A stretch of DNA of 64,000 nt. Origin: JAAFHB01 sp942493325 (GTDB lineage: Bacteria; Bacteroidota; Bacteroidia; Bacteroidales; Prolixibacteraceae). Both the position numbers and the translations under genes were made by a program. The notes below the pieces were generated by a model that made no database searches, was not told the origin of the DNA, and saw only the letters and a program-made list of their open reading frames with translations. Shown here one piece after another: positions 27,618 to 36,900 of this stretch. The stretch is from positions 6,696,001 through 6,760,000 of the forward strand of contig OW818689.1 of assembly GCA_942493325.1 (NCBI GenBank), written 5' to 3'. Position 1 is the first letter of the stretch, and each line of letters opens with the position of its first letter.

Positions 27618-28895
27618 ATGAATACTTCAGTTGTAAATTTTGTATTTGAATCGGGTTTCAGCCTGACTATCTTTACTTTAGTTTATTTGCTGTTTCTTCG
27701 CCGGGAGACATTTTTTAAGCTCAACCGAATCTATCTGTTGTGCGCGATTTTCTTTTCAGTATTACTTCCTTTCATTCATTTTGAACTTTTAGAGGATATG
27801 CCTTCCGTTTTGCTGGACGAAATCACGGTAACAGGGACAAGATATCAAAATCTTTTACAGACTGTAACGGTATATGGCGCAGATCTTTCCGGCTCCTTTG
27901 AGAAAACAGTTCAGTCAATCGGTCCGATCCGACTTATCTACCTGTCAGGCACAGCATTCTTTATCGTTGTTTTTGTATACCGTTTATTCCGGATAATGGC
28001 GTTAATTCTGAACAATGAAAGTGAAATAAAAGATGGGATCAGGATCGTGAAAATTGACCGCGATACAACCCCGTTTTCATTTTTCAGTTACGTATTTGTC
28101 AGCAGGAACAGCATCAATGATCCCGATATGAAACAGATGCTGGGCCACGAATTGGAACATGTACGGCAGCGACACTCCTTCGATGTGATGATTTCGGAAT
28201 TCTTAACTATTTTTCAATGGTTCAACCCGATTATCTGGCTTTTAAAAAGATCGATCAGGGAGAACCATGAATTTCTTGCCGATGATGGCGTTTTAAAACC
28301 CGGCGTAAGCTCAGCGGCTTACAGGTTATTGTTATTGAACAGTTCAATTCTTAAACAGCCGGTGATCGCTAATAATTTCAATTATTCGTTAATCAAAATC
28401 CGCATCAAAATGATCACAAAAATAAAATCTTCAAAAACAGCCGCAATAAAGCTTTCAATAGGAATTATGGTAACCGCAGCGTTAGTAATGATCTTCGGCT
28501 TTGATAAAATCCGAGATGAGATATTTACTGAACCGGTAACAGCTGCAATCAATGTTCCGGAAACGTCCACCAAAGAAGACTCTGTCTTTATTGTAGTAGA
28601 TCAGATGCCCAAATTCCCGGGAGGAGAAGTAGCACTGAGGCAATTCATAGCTCGTGGAATAACATACCCCGATGATGCCAAAAAAGCCGGAATACAAGGC
28701 AAAGTAATCGTAAAATTTGTCGTAGACAAAAAGGGGAATGTTGTTAATTCGAAAATTTTCAGCGGTGTCAGCCCTAGTATTGACAAGGAAGCACTGCGCG
28801 TTATTAACACAATGCCCAAATGGGAACCAGGTAAAAATAAAGGCAAAACAGTTGCTGTTCAATACACCATGCCTATTCAATTTGCATTGAAATAA
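27618..28895 (+). CDS. M56-family (BlaR1-like) membrane metallopeptidase with C-terminal TonB domain
   Basis: This 425-residue protein has N-terminal membrane segments (~10-26, ~36-52, ~112-130) and a zinc metallopeptidase motif HELEH at residues 177-181. The Glu-containing ENHEFLADDGVL helix, a further membrane segment (~276-295) and a C-terminal TonB-like domain (~335-425, GIQGKVIVKFVVDKKGNV) follow. In the BlaR1/MecR1 system the protease cleaves its repressor after sensing a signal. The usual penicillin-binding sensor domain is replaced here by a TonB-type domain, which is common in Bacteroidota. What it senses is unknown. It is cotranscribed with the BlaI-like gene. Confidence 0.9.
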   Translation: MNTSVVNFVFESGFSLTIFTLVYLLFLRRETFFKLNRIYLLCAIFFSVLLPFIHFELLEDMPSVLLDEITVTGTRYQNLLQTVTVYGADLSGSFEKTVQSIGPIRLIYLSGTAFFIVVFVYRLFRIMALILNNESEIKDGIRIVKIDRDTTPFSFFSYVFVSRNSINDPDMKQMLGHELEHVRQRHSFDVMISEFLTIFQWFNPIIWLLKRSIRENHEFLADDGVLKPGVSSAAYRLLLLNSSILKQPVIANNFNYSLIKIRIKMITKIKSSKTAAIKLSIGIMVTAALVMIFGFDKIRDEIFTEPVTAAINVPETSTKEDSVFIVVDQMPKFPGGEVALRQFIARGITYPDDAKKAGIQGKVIVKFVVDKKGNVVNSKIFSGVSPSIDKEALRVINTMPKWEPGKNKGKTVAVQYTMPIQFALK

Positions 28896-28959
28896 CCCTG
28901 CAACCTCTTTTAATAGAGGATGTCGAAAAAGTAAAATAACAACAATTTTTTTCTCCATG

Positions 28960-29044
28960 AAACTCTGTGCCTACTCTGTTAAACTCTGTGATACAATTAA
29001 TTACACAGAGTCACACTGAGGATACACAGAGAGACACAGAGTTT
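28960..29044. repeat. CACAGAG-type inverted repeat, intergenic
   Basis: AAACTCTGTG occurs at 28960-28969 and 28981-28990. Its complement CACAGAGTTT is at 29035-29044, with further CACAGAG copies between (29004-29010, 29025-29031). Transcripts of either strand could form a hairpin. It lies in the ~480-bp gap after the M56 gene and looks like a dispersed intergenic repeat. Confidence 0.6.
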
Positions 29045-29116
29045 TTAGACAGCCTCTTTAAAAAGAATCCCTCTGCATTTAGCGAATCGTCCTGATTATT
29101 GTTTGCATATTCAGAA

Positions 29117-29193
29117 GTGACCGGGTGACTGCAATTCATAATTGAGCAAAACTAATGGGCCACTTTTCTTTGCTTATAAAGTCACCCGGTTAC
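29117..29193. repeat. Imperfect inverted repeat in the gap before the lipoprotein gene
   Basis: GTGACCGGGTGACT (29117-29130) pairs with AGTCACCCGGTTAC (29180-29193) at 13 of 14 positions, with a 49-nt loop. The rest of the gap to 29378 shows no gene. Confidence 0.5.
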
Positions 29194-29378
29194 TCATCTT
29201 CAGGTGATTTTTAAACCATCTTTCGCCATATTTGATTTTCTTTTACGATGACTGATCATTAATTAATGTTGTTCTTATTTTATCCGGCCGAACATCTTCC
29301 CGGCAGGGGCCAGTCAATTGGAATTAAAAAAAGACTATTTTTATGTCGTGTATTCCAACATCTTTAAACCCTTACCTT

Positions 29379-30095
29379 ATGTTCAAAATCACCTCCCTTC
29401 TACTTATGGTAATCCTGTTATCATCATGTTTTCCGTTCGATATGCGTCCATCGATGAAGATAAAGCTGGACAGTCAGCTTATCGCGGAAGCAGATGAATT
29501 ATGTCTTACTGACAGCCTTGGGACAGTACTGACCGATAAATGTACACCCGTTCAAAAAGGGAAGTCAAACTACAGGATATGGATTGAGAATTACAAAACA
29601 AAAACCGGTATTTTTATCCGGTTTAAAGATGGTGCGCGCCCCGGTTATTACCAGATGCTATCCGGTTCATGGCATGTTCAGGTTAATGAGTCAGATGGAA
29701 TAATTACCACCACTCCATTTGTTCCTTCAAAATTCGGACGTACTGCCCTGATCGGCCTGTTTGCATTTATGGTAATCCTGTTTACAAAAATTCCATCAGC
29801 CTTGCTTGTATTGTGGCCGGGACAAAAACTCAATTTCCTGGGAAAAGTGATAATCCTTAACCTCGTGTATGTCTCTGTTTATATTCTTGTGTTCGGAATT
29901 AAGGGGGATATGGCTGTTAATATGCTGATCATCTTTTACCTGATCATATTGCTGACCGATTTTTTACTGCTTCGCTTTTGGTACAGGCGCAAATCGATGC
30001 AAATCAGAATCATAGCCTCCGCGCTTTTTTCAAATCTTGTATTTGTGACTTTGGGTCATTTTGTCCTAACCTTTTTAATCATGTATATCTCATAG
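29379..30095 (+). CDS. Lipoprotein/membrane protein of unknown function
   Basis: The start is taken at ATG 29379, because this gives a lipoprotein signal (MFKITSLLLMVILLSSC) with a lipobox Cys at residue 17. An ATG 12 codons upstream would extend it with a non-signal sequence. About 110 soluble residues follow, with a beta-rich appearance, then four hydrophobic segments to the C terminus (~120-240). The combination of a lipidated extracytoplasmic domain and a four-helix membrane domain was not matched to any known family. The TPR gene begins 4 bp downstream and they probably form an operon. Confidence 0.65.
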   Translation: MFKITSLLLMVILLSSCFPFDMRPSMKIKLDSQLIAEADELCLTDSLGTVLTDKCTPVQKGKSNYRIWIENYKTKTGIFIRFKDGARPGYYQMLSGSWHVQVNESDGIITTTPFVPSKFGRTALIGLFAFMVILFTKIPSALLVLWPGQKLNFLGKVIILNLVYVSVYILVFGIKGDMAVNMLIIFYLIILLTDFLLLRFWYRRKSMQIRIIASALFSNLVFVTLGHFVLTFLIMYIS

Positions 30096-30099
30096 CATT

Positions 30100-31386
30100 A
30101 TGAAATTTAAAGTTGTGAAAAACCTGCTCTTTATCCTGATATTGTTATTCCCGTATTTGCTTGTTGCGCAGGAAATCGATCTGCTGATCCTGAACAATGA
30201 ATACGAGAAGGCATTGCAAAAGGTAGATAATGAACTAACTAAGAATGAGGCACAGCCGTTGCTTCACCTTAAAAAAGGAGTGATTCTTCAAAAGAAGTTT
30301 GATTATGCAGGTGCTGTAAAAAGTCTCGAGAGGGCCTGGCAACTCGATTCTCTGCATCCGGGTATTCTTAATGAGATAGGGGAGGCACATTCCGCCCTGG
30401 GAAATTATCATCACGCACTGCCTTTCTTTAAAACACTTTTTGAGGCCGATACAACAAATTCTGTGAATGCATTGAAACTGGTCCGGTCGTATTTTAACCA
30501 ACGTAGCTACCGTGAACCCTACGAAATTTTAAAATCGGTTTACCAGCGCGACAGTACCAATGTGTTTATCAACAAACAATATGCGTTTTCGGCTGCGCGA
30601 ACCGGGCACGACAGCCTTGCAATTGCTATGTACCAAAAGGTTATCGTACAGAATCCCTCAGATCTTTCAAATTATACCAACCTGGCAGCGATATATCAAA
30701 AGAAAGAAAATTACCCTGAGGTTGTCGGAATACTTGAAAAAGGTCTTGCTGTTTTCCCGGAAGAACCCTTGTTACTACTGAAACTCGGAGAAACCTATTT
30801 CAAGAAAAGGGAGTATGCCAAAACAGTAATTCCCTATGAAAAATACCTGGTGAAAGGTGATTCCATTCCCGACGTCCTAAAAAACCTTGGGATCAGCTAT
30901 TTTTTCGAAAAGCGTGAAAAAGAAGGTCTTGTTTTACTGGAAAAATGCCTGCTAATTAATCCCGATGATCCGATCGTCGCATTATATGTCGGGTTATGTT
31001 TCAAGGAATTAAACCAGTTAGGTGAGAGCATTGACTACCTGAACTTCGCTGCAAAAATTGCGATTCCTTATTACCTTTCGGATATTTACCATCATCTGGG
31101 AAATGCATACGGATTAAACCGCGAATTCAGGAAGTCGATTACTGCGCTGCAGAAAGCGTACGAACTGGATACCACCAAATGTATCGCCCTCTTTGAAATT
31201 GCCACTACGTACGAGGAAATGCAAAAGGATAAAACACAGGCCATTAAATATTACGACGCCTACCTGAAAGCAGAAAAGGAGGACAATGCCTATCACCGGA
31301 AATTAACAGATTATGCCCTGGCAAGGAAAAGGAAGTTCGACGAACAGTTATTTTTTGACGGTAAAAAGCCACAACCAAAACCTTAG
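30100..31386 (+). CDS. Exported tetratricopeptide repeat protein
   Basis: This 428-residue protein has signal peptide MKFKVVKNLLFILILLFPYLLVAQ followed by about ten TPR units across almost the whole chain (ALQKVDNELTKNEAQPLLHL; AGAVKSLERAWQLDSLHPGI; YTNLAAIYQKKENYPEVVGI). No catalytic domain is seen. It is probably a periplasmic scaffold for the co-encoded lipoprotein/membrane protein 4 bp upstream. It converges with the AGE epimerase gene with 6 bp between stops. Confidence 0.85.
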   Translation: MKFKVVKNLLFILILLFPYLLVAQEIDLLILNNEYEKALQKVDNELTKNEAQPLLHLKKGVILQKKFDYAGAVKSLERAWQLDSLHPGILNEIGEAHSALGNYHHALPFFKTLFEADTTNSVNALKLVRSYFNQRSYREPYEILKSVYQRDSTNVFINKQYAFSAARTGHDSLAIAMYQKVIVQNPSDLSNYTNLAAIYQKKENYPEVVGILEKGLAVFPEEPLLLLKLGETYFKKREYAKTVIPYEKYLVKGDSIPDVLKNLGISYFFEKREKEGLVLLEKCLLINPDDPIVALYVGLCFKELNQLGESIDYLNFAAKIAIPYYLSDIYHHLGNAYGLNREFRKSITALQKAYELDTTKCIALFEIATTYEEMQKDKTQAIKYYDAYLKAEKEDNAYHRKLTDYALARKRKFDEQLFFDGKKPQPKP

Positions 31387-31392
31387 AACAAT

Positions 31393-32658
31393 TTATTCCG
31401 AAACTCTCCGAATAATTTCCATGCACATACGACCATTGTGATAGGGGCATTTCCAGAATCCGGCTTTGTCGCCTTTACTGATTGTTCCTGTTGCGGATAT
31501 GGCATTAAACCATTCACCCGATTTATGATCGACCAGGTATTTATTGGTAAAGTTCCAGCATTTAATCGCATCGTTCAGGAATTGTTCATTGCCGCTCAAC
31601 TCCCACGCGTTAACCAGTCCAACCACAGCCTCAGCCTGTGGCCACCAGTCGCGCGAGGTATTGGTATGACCGGTCGCGTAGTCTTTTTCATTGATCAGGC
31701 TTCCATCGGGTTGTAATCCTTCGCTGGCAGCTTTTACAATTTTCGGGCTTAATTCCTCAACCTTCCTGATGAGGGCTTTGTCGCCAAGAATAGTTGCAGC
31801 TTCAACCAATAACCACGATGCTTCGATATCGTGTCCGTACGAATGAATTGTTGAGTTATTCTGCCAGTCACCGGTAAGAAAAACTCTCAGGTGGAATGTT
31901 TTTGGATCGAGTATTTTATCGGTAAAAATCAATATGAGATTTTTGAGCCGTTCGCCGACTTTGGGATCAGGTTGTGCGCTGTAGAGGCTGGCATAAGCTT
32001 CCATCATATGAAGATGGGTGTTCATCGTTTTTTCATCCCTGATGCTTTTCTCTCCGATTATCAGTTCATTGGTGCGTTTCCATTCACGGTCGAAAACTTC
32101 GAAATAACCATCTGAGCGGGCATCAACTGCATACTTTTCCAGGGCTAAAAAGATTTCCTTTGCCGCGTCTAATGCCTGCTGATCGCCTGTTGCACGGTAA
32201 TATTCCGACAATGCATAAATAAAGAATGACTGGGAATAGGTCTGCTTCCGGAGGTCGGATGGTACTCCTTTTGAATTGACACTGCGATAAGTTCCGCCGT
32301 ATTTTTGATCAATAAAGTATTTAATAATGTAATCCTTAGCCCGCTTTGCCATAACAAGCCAGGCAGTGTCTTTGGTAAGACGGTAAGCGGATGAAAATGT
32401 CCACAAGATTCGTGCATTGAGGATTCCGCCTTTATCCGAATCGGGATATTTTTTTTCCTGAAAATCAATTTTTCCGTAAAAACCTCCGTTTACCGGATCA
32501 ACCATATTTTTGGTCCAGTAGGGTAAAATGTTTTCGGTCAGGTTCCTGTAAACTTCTGATTTCAGTTGTTTCAGTTGAACCGGTTTTTTATCCTCTTTTG
32601 CAACACCTAAAACCGAAAGTTGAAAGCAGAGGAGAAGGATCAAGGCAATTGGTTTCAT
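31393..32658 (-). CDS. Exported AGE-family epimerase (cellobiose 2-epimerase-like)
   Basis: This 421-residue protein has a signal peptide (~1-20, MKPIALILLLCFQLSVLGVA). It then carries the (alpha/alpha)6-barrel of the N-acylglucosamine 2-epimerase superfamily: NGGFYGKIDF, HLHMMEAYASLY, HSYGHDIEASWLL and RDWWPQAEAVVG, the conserved histidines and acidic residues of the active site. Cellobiose 2-epimerases convert cellobiose or mannobiose termini (glucose to mannose). Known members are usually cytoplasmic, so export is notable. It lies next to a GH5 gene and a SusCD locus, which supports a role in beta-glucan or glucomannan use. Confidence 0.83.
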   Translation of the reverse strand: MKPIALILLLCFQLSVLGVAKEDKKPVQLKQLKSEVYRNLTENILPYWTKNMVDPVNGGFYGKIDFQEKKYPDSDKGGILNARILWTFSSAYRLTKDTAWLVMAKRAKDYIIKYFIDQKYGGTYRSVNSKGVPSDLRKQTYSQSFFIYALSEYYRATGDQQALDAAKEIFLALEKYAVDARSDGYFEVFDREWKRTNELIIGEKSIRDEKTMNTHLHMMEAYASLYSAQPDPKVGERLKNLILIFTDKILDPKTFHLRVFLTGDWQNNSTIHSYGHDIEASWLLVEAATILGDKALIRKVEELSPKIVKAASEGLQPDGSLINEKDYATGHTNTSRDWWPQAEAVVGLVNAWELSGNEQFLNDAIKCWNFTNKYLVDHKSGEWFNAISATGTISKGDKAGFWKCPYHNGRMCMEIIRRVSE

Positions 32659-32703
32659 ATATGAATAATTTGATTTTTAATCCTGCATGTGCGGGCGATG
32701 GAA

Positions 32704-33087
32704 CTATTTATTCAACGAGCGCAATTTTCCCCTGATGTATTTCCCGGCTTCAGTAAGGTTATCATCCTTCCAGTCACCCTCAACGGATGCCCCGGGCATT
32801 AACAATGCTGTGGTTTCCTTCTTATCTGTAAGGTTCCAGTTCGCCCAGCTTATGCGGTTTTTCTCCATCCAATCCATCCATTGGGCTGTCTTTTCGCGGT
32901 TAAACTCCCCGTTTCCGTTCGATTCGCCTACGCCCCATTCGGTCACAAAAAGAGCTAATCCACGTTTCATTGCCAGTTCACCCTTTGCCTTTAACTTATC
33001 CTGGTGATTCGGGTCGGAGGCATAAAAATGAAACGAATAAACCAGGTTGTCAAATCCTTTTATCGGGTCGGATGCAGCAACATCCAC
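32704..33087 (-). pseudogene. GH5 glycoside hydrolase, C-terminal fragment
   Basis: This 127-residue frame continues the GH5 fragment encoded upstream. It holds the conserved YSFHFYASDP segment and the nucleophile strand FVTEWGVGES (Glu in TEWG), then WANWNLTDKKE, typical of GH5 endoglucanases. It lacks the N-terminal half because the gene is interrupted at 33088-33257 by an imperfect duplication with a frameshift. Joined with the other fragment through the duplicated segment it would give an ordinary GH5 enzyme of roughly 330-340 residues. Confidence 0.75.
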
Positions 33088-33114
33088 ATCCTGATCCCAT
33101 CGGGGACTGCCGAT

Positions 33115-33360
33115 TACAATGATGTTTTTCGTATCATATTTTCGGATCGTTTTAACAACTTCAACAGAAATATGATTTAATAACGTCCCAGGCCGAGCGC
33201 CGGTGTTGAAGATTTCATAAATACATGGGGGGGAGCCGATTACTGATGTTTTTCGTTCTATTTTCGGATCGTTTTAACAACTTCAACAGAATATGATTTA
33301 ATAACGTCCCAGTTTTGTTTCGCCGGTTCGTTGAAGATTTCATAAATAACATTGGGCACG
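33115..33360 (-). repeat. Imperfect ~120-bp tandem duplication that breaks the GH5 gene
   Basis: The segment around TTTTCGGATCGTTTTAACAA occurs at 33139 and again at 33261, an offset of 122 bp, with flanks also duplicated. The left copy has one extra A (CAGAAATATG against CAGAATATG), a garbled GC-rich stretch and a run of seven G. The right copy keeps the correct frame (VIKSYSVEVVKTIRK) but then meets a stop. Together the two copies contain all the information for an intact gene. Confidence 0.85.
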
Positions 33361-33815
33361 CCCGAATATTTTTTTGCCATCAGTGCAAAGAAGGCTTTCG
33401 ATTCCTCCAGATGCAGATCGGCGTTATGATCGTGCCAATCGATCAGCACATAAATCCCATTGCTAATGGCTCTGTCAATCACTGTTGTCATCAGTTTCAT
33501 TTGTTCATCACTGTTTTTCAGATAACCGCCTTCAGGTTCGACACCCATTGAGGCGCGGAGCAAGTTAATTTTAAAATCCTTCGTCAGCCAGTCGATCACC
33601 TTTGTATTGTAATATTTTTTGCCTCCCCACAGGCTCCACGACAATGATATCCCGCGCAATTGGGGTGGAATACCGTCTTTATTAACCATTCGGTTTCCTT
33701 CAACCCTCAGTTTACCATGTCTTTCCACAGGGCTAAGTTGCTGTCCGATCACATTAAAACTGCAAAAGAAAAGCAGGGCTGTTATCAGCCTGGTCAATTT
33801 AATTTCAAATTTCAT
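33258..33815 (-). pseudogene. GH5 glycoside hydrolase, N-terminal fragment
   Basis: This 185-residue frame starts with an export signal (MKFEIKLTRLITALLFFCSFNVIGQ) and the GH5_2-like opening NKDGIPPQLRGISLSWSLWG. It continues with LLRASMGVEPEGGYL, VLIDWHDHNAD and the acid/base motif IFNEPAKQNWD (Glu163). The frame ends prematurely at a stop inside the duplicated segment. The family cleaves beta-1,4-glucans. It is probably not functional as assembled; a sequencing or assembly error is a real alternative. It lies between the AGE epimerase and the hybrid regulator, on the same strand. Confidence 0.8.
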
Positions 33816-33923
33816 ATTCCTAAATCTCCTATATTATTTATGATTTATGATTTTAGATTTATGAATGAAATGTCCCAATCGATTTATGATTTTTCGAATT
33901 TAAATTTATGAATCAAATGTCCT

Positions 33924-33986
33924 AAATCCTAAATCTCAAATCCTAAATCTCAAATCCCAAATCCCAAATCCTAAATCTCAAATCCT
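33924..33986. repeat. Nine 7-bp tandem repeats (AAATCCT/AAATCTC/AAATCCC)
   Basis: Nine consecutive heptamers with variable last two bases run from 33924 to 33986. They overlap the last codons and the stop (33971-33973) of the hybrid sensor gene. They are preceded by related degenerate ATTTATGA-type sequence (33834-33920). Confidence 0.9.
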
Positions 33987-36900
33987 TTCCCAACATATTT
34001 CGACGGCAGCACCCCAAATTCATTTTTAAAATGTTTGCTAAAATATTTGGGATCGTTAAAGCCGACCTGGAACGCAATTTCTGATACATTCAACTGACTT
34101 TTGCTCAGCAGCATCGCCGCCCTTTTCAGCCTGAGCGACCGAAGGAACTCCAATGGCGGTTTTCCGGTCAGTGCAAGGATCTTTTTATAGAGTAAGGTCC
34201 TGCTCATGCCTAAATCGCGGCTCATGGTTTCCACAGAATAATCGGTAACTGCCATATTTTTCTCAACAAGATCAAGAGCCTTTCTCATGAATTGTTCGTC
34301 GAGAGAGGTTACCGTAATTTCGTGGGGTTCGATCCGGAGTTTATTTTTGAAGAGTAGTCTTGCATTTCGCCTTAGATTGATGAAATTGGCAATTTTAGCC
34401 TCAAGAATCTGAAAGTTAAATGGTTTTGTAATATAATCATCGGCTCCTGTCGAAATTCCTTCGAGTTGTTGTTGCTCAGATGACTTTGCGGTTAATAAAA
34501 TCAGCGGGATATGGCAAATGGTCTTGTCGGTTTTTACCCTTCGGCATAATTCTATTCCATCCATAAGGGGCATCATAATATCGCTGATAATCAGATCGGG
34601 TGATATTTTTTGTATTTTTTTTAATGCTTCCTCACCGTTTGATGCCTCATGAACCTGGTAATATTGAAGCAGGTTATCTTTAAGGTAAAACCGGAGGTCA
34701 TCATTATCTTCTGCAATAAGCAATACGGGTCTTTCTGAAACCTGCTGATTATTGTCGTCAGGAGAGATAATCGGGTAATGGTTGATTTTTTCTTCCGAAT
34801 CAGATATTTCAGTGGCAACTCCGTTAATGTTTACGGGAAGAAGTACCGTAAAACAACTTCCTTTTCCGACTTCACTGGTTACAAAAATCTCCCCGTTATG
34901 CAATTTTACAAATTCGGCTACCAGTGAAAGGCCTATACCTGTCCCTTTTTCAACCTGTCCCGAAGAATCGACCTGGAAAAACCGCGTGAAGATTTTTTCC
35001 AGTTTGTCTTCAGGTATACCAATCCCTGTATCCTCAGTTTTGATCACAAGATTTGTGCTTATGTCTTCGTTGTGCGTATTTATCCCCGCCGATTCCATTT
35101 CCAGTGAAACTGAAACCCGGCCATTTCCGGGTGTAAACTTAAAGGCATTCGAAAGCAGGTTAAACATTATTTTCTCGAGCTTGTCCTTATCGAAGTTGGT
35201 ATTCAGTTCTTCAATTCTTGTTTTGAAAATCAGTTCTACATGCTTCTGTTCGCTCAGATTACTGAACGAAGCAACCGTTTCACGTAAAAAAGCCACGATG
35301 TCACCGAAGGATGGGTTAAAGTTGAAACCCTGCACCTCCAGTTTTCTGAAATCGAGTAATTGATTTACCATCTGAAGCAATCTTTTGGCATTCTGCTCAA
35401 TAAGCTTAAGATATTTTTCTTCAGGTTGTGCTTTATAGTTAATGAGTAACTTTTCCACGGGAGCCATGATCAGTGTGAGCGGAGTCCTGAATTCATGGGA
35501 AATATTTGTAAATAACTTTATTTTCAAGGAATCTATTTCATGAACGTGTTGAGCTTCACGTCTTTCGTTTTCTATCCGGTTGTTTATTCTTTCCCTGACC
35601 AGGATCAGATGTCTGAGCAGAATGAAAACCAGGAAGATAAGAATGGCATAAATGATATAGGCAATCCAGCTTTTCCAGAAGGGGGGAAGCACGACTATTT
35701 TCAGTAAGATCTCGTTTCCGTCAGAATTATTTTTTAATTCTTTCACTCTGAAAGTATACGTTCCATTGGAGAGGTTGGTGTAAGTAGCTGAATTATTCTT
35801 CCCGTTACAGGTAATCCATTCGTTATCAAATCCATCGAGTTTATAGGCATAATTATTCTTCTCGGGAAAGAAATAAGTAAGTGAATGAAAACCGATTGTG
35901 AATGAGTTTTCATGATATTTCAAGATAATTTTATCCGTATTAAAGATCGGTTTATCCAGTAAAATACGGTGGTTATATTTTTGTCCGTAAGGGACATTTT
36001 TATTGAAAATTCTGAAATCGTTGAAAATCATTTTTGCAACGGTGGTATCTTCTTTAATTTCATCGGGGTAGAATGCATTCAATCCGTCAGGACCACCAAA
36101 GTAGATCTCTCCGTCAGTGGTACAAAGGGCTGATGACTGGTTAAATTCCTTACCCTGAAGTCCATCTGTGATGTTGTAGTTGGTGATTGTAAAATCAAAA
36201 CTATGAATGTTCTGCACATTTTTAAGAACAAACCGCGATATGCCGTTTTTCGAACTGATCCACAGATTCCCGTTCTTATCTTCGACAATTCCGTGTACAC
36301 TATTTGAAGCTAATCCATCCGACGTTTTAAATTGCCTGAATAAATTTTTACTCCTGTCGAGCAGATTTAACCCATTTTTGGTACAAATCCAGAAAAATCC
36401 CCGGCTATCCTCAAAACAGTTGATCACATTGTTATCACTGATGGTATTATTATCGGGCTGAGGGTTAGTGAAACACCGGAAGGTTTGAGTAGAATTGTCA
36501 TAAACCGATAATCCGTTCGTTGTTGATATCCACAGGATATTTTTTTTGTCGCGATAGATCGATGTGATAAAATCGAAACAAACGGAGGAGTTACCGGTAT
36601 TGATACGTTTGAATTTGCCGGTTGCCGGATCAAGCCGGTTAAGTCCCCTTCCCAGGGTTCCCACCCAGATATTGTTCAGGCTGTCGCCGCAAATTCCGTA
36701 AATCCGGTCATCCGAAATAGAGGTCGTATCGCCGGTGATATACTTATAAACTGTGAATTGACCTGTGATGGGATCATATTTGTTCAATCCGCCAAAATAG
36801 GTCCCGATCCATAATTTATTGGCATGATCGGCGTAAAGTGAAACAATGATATTACTGCTTAATGAATTCTCCGACAAATTTTTTACTTCCAGGTGTGAGA

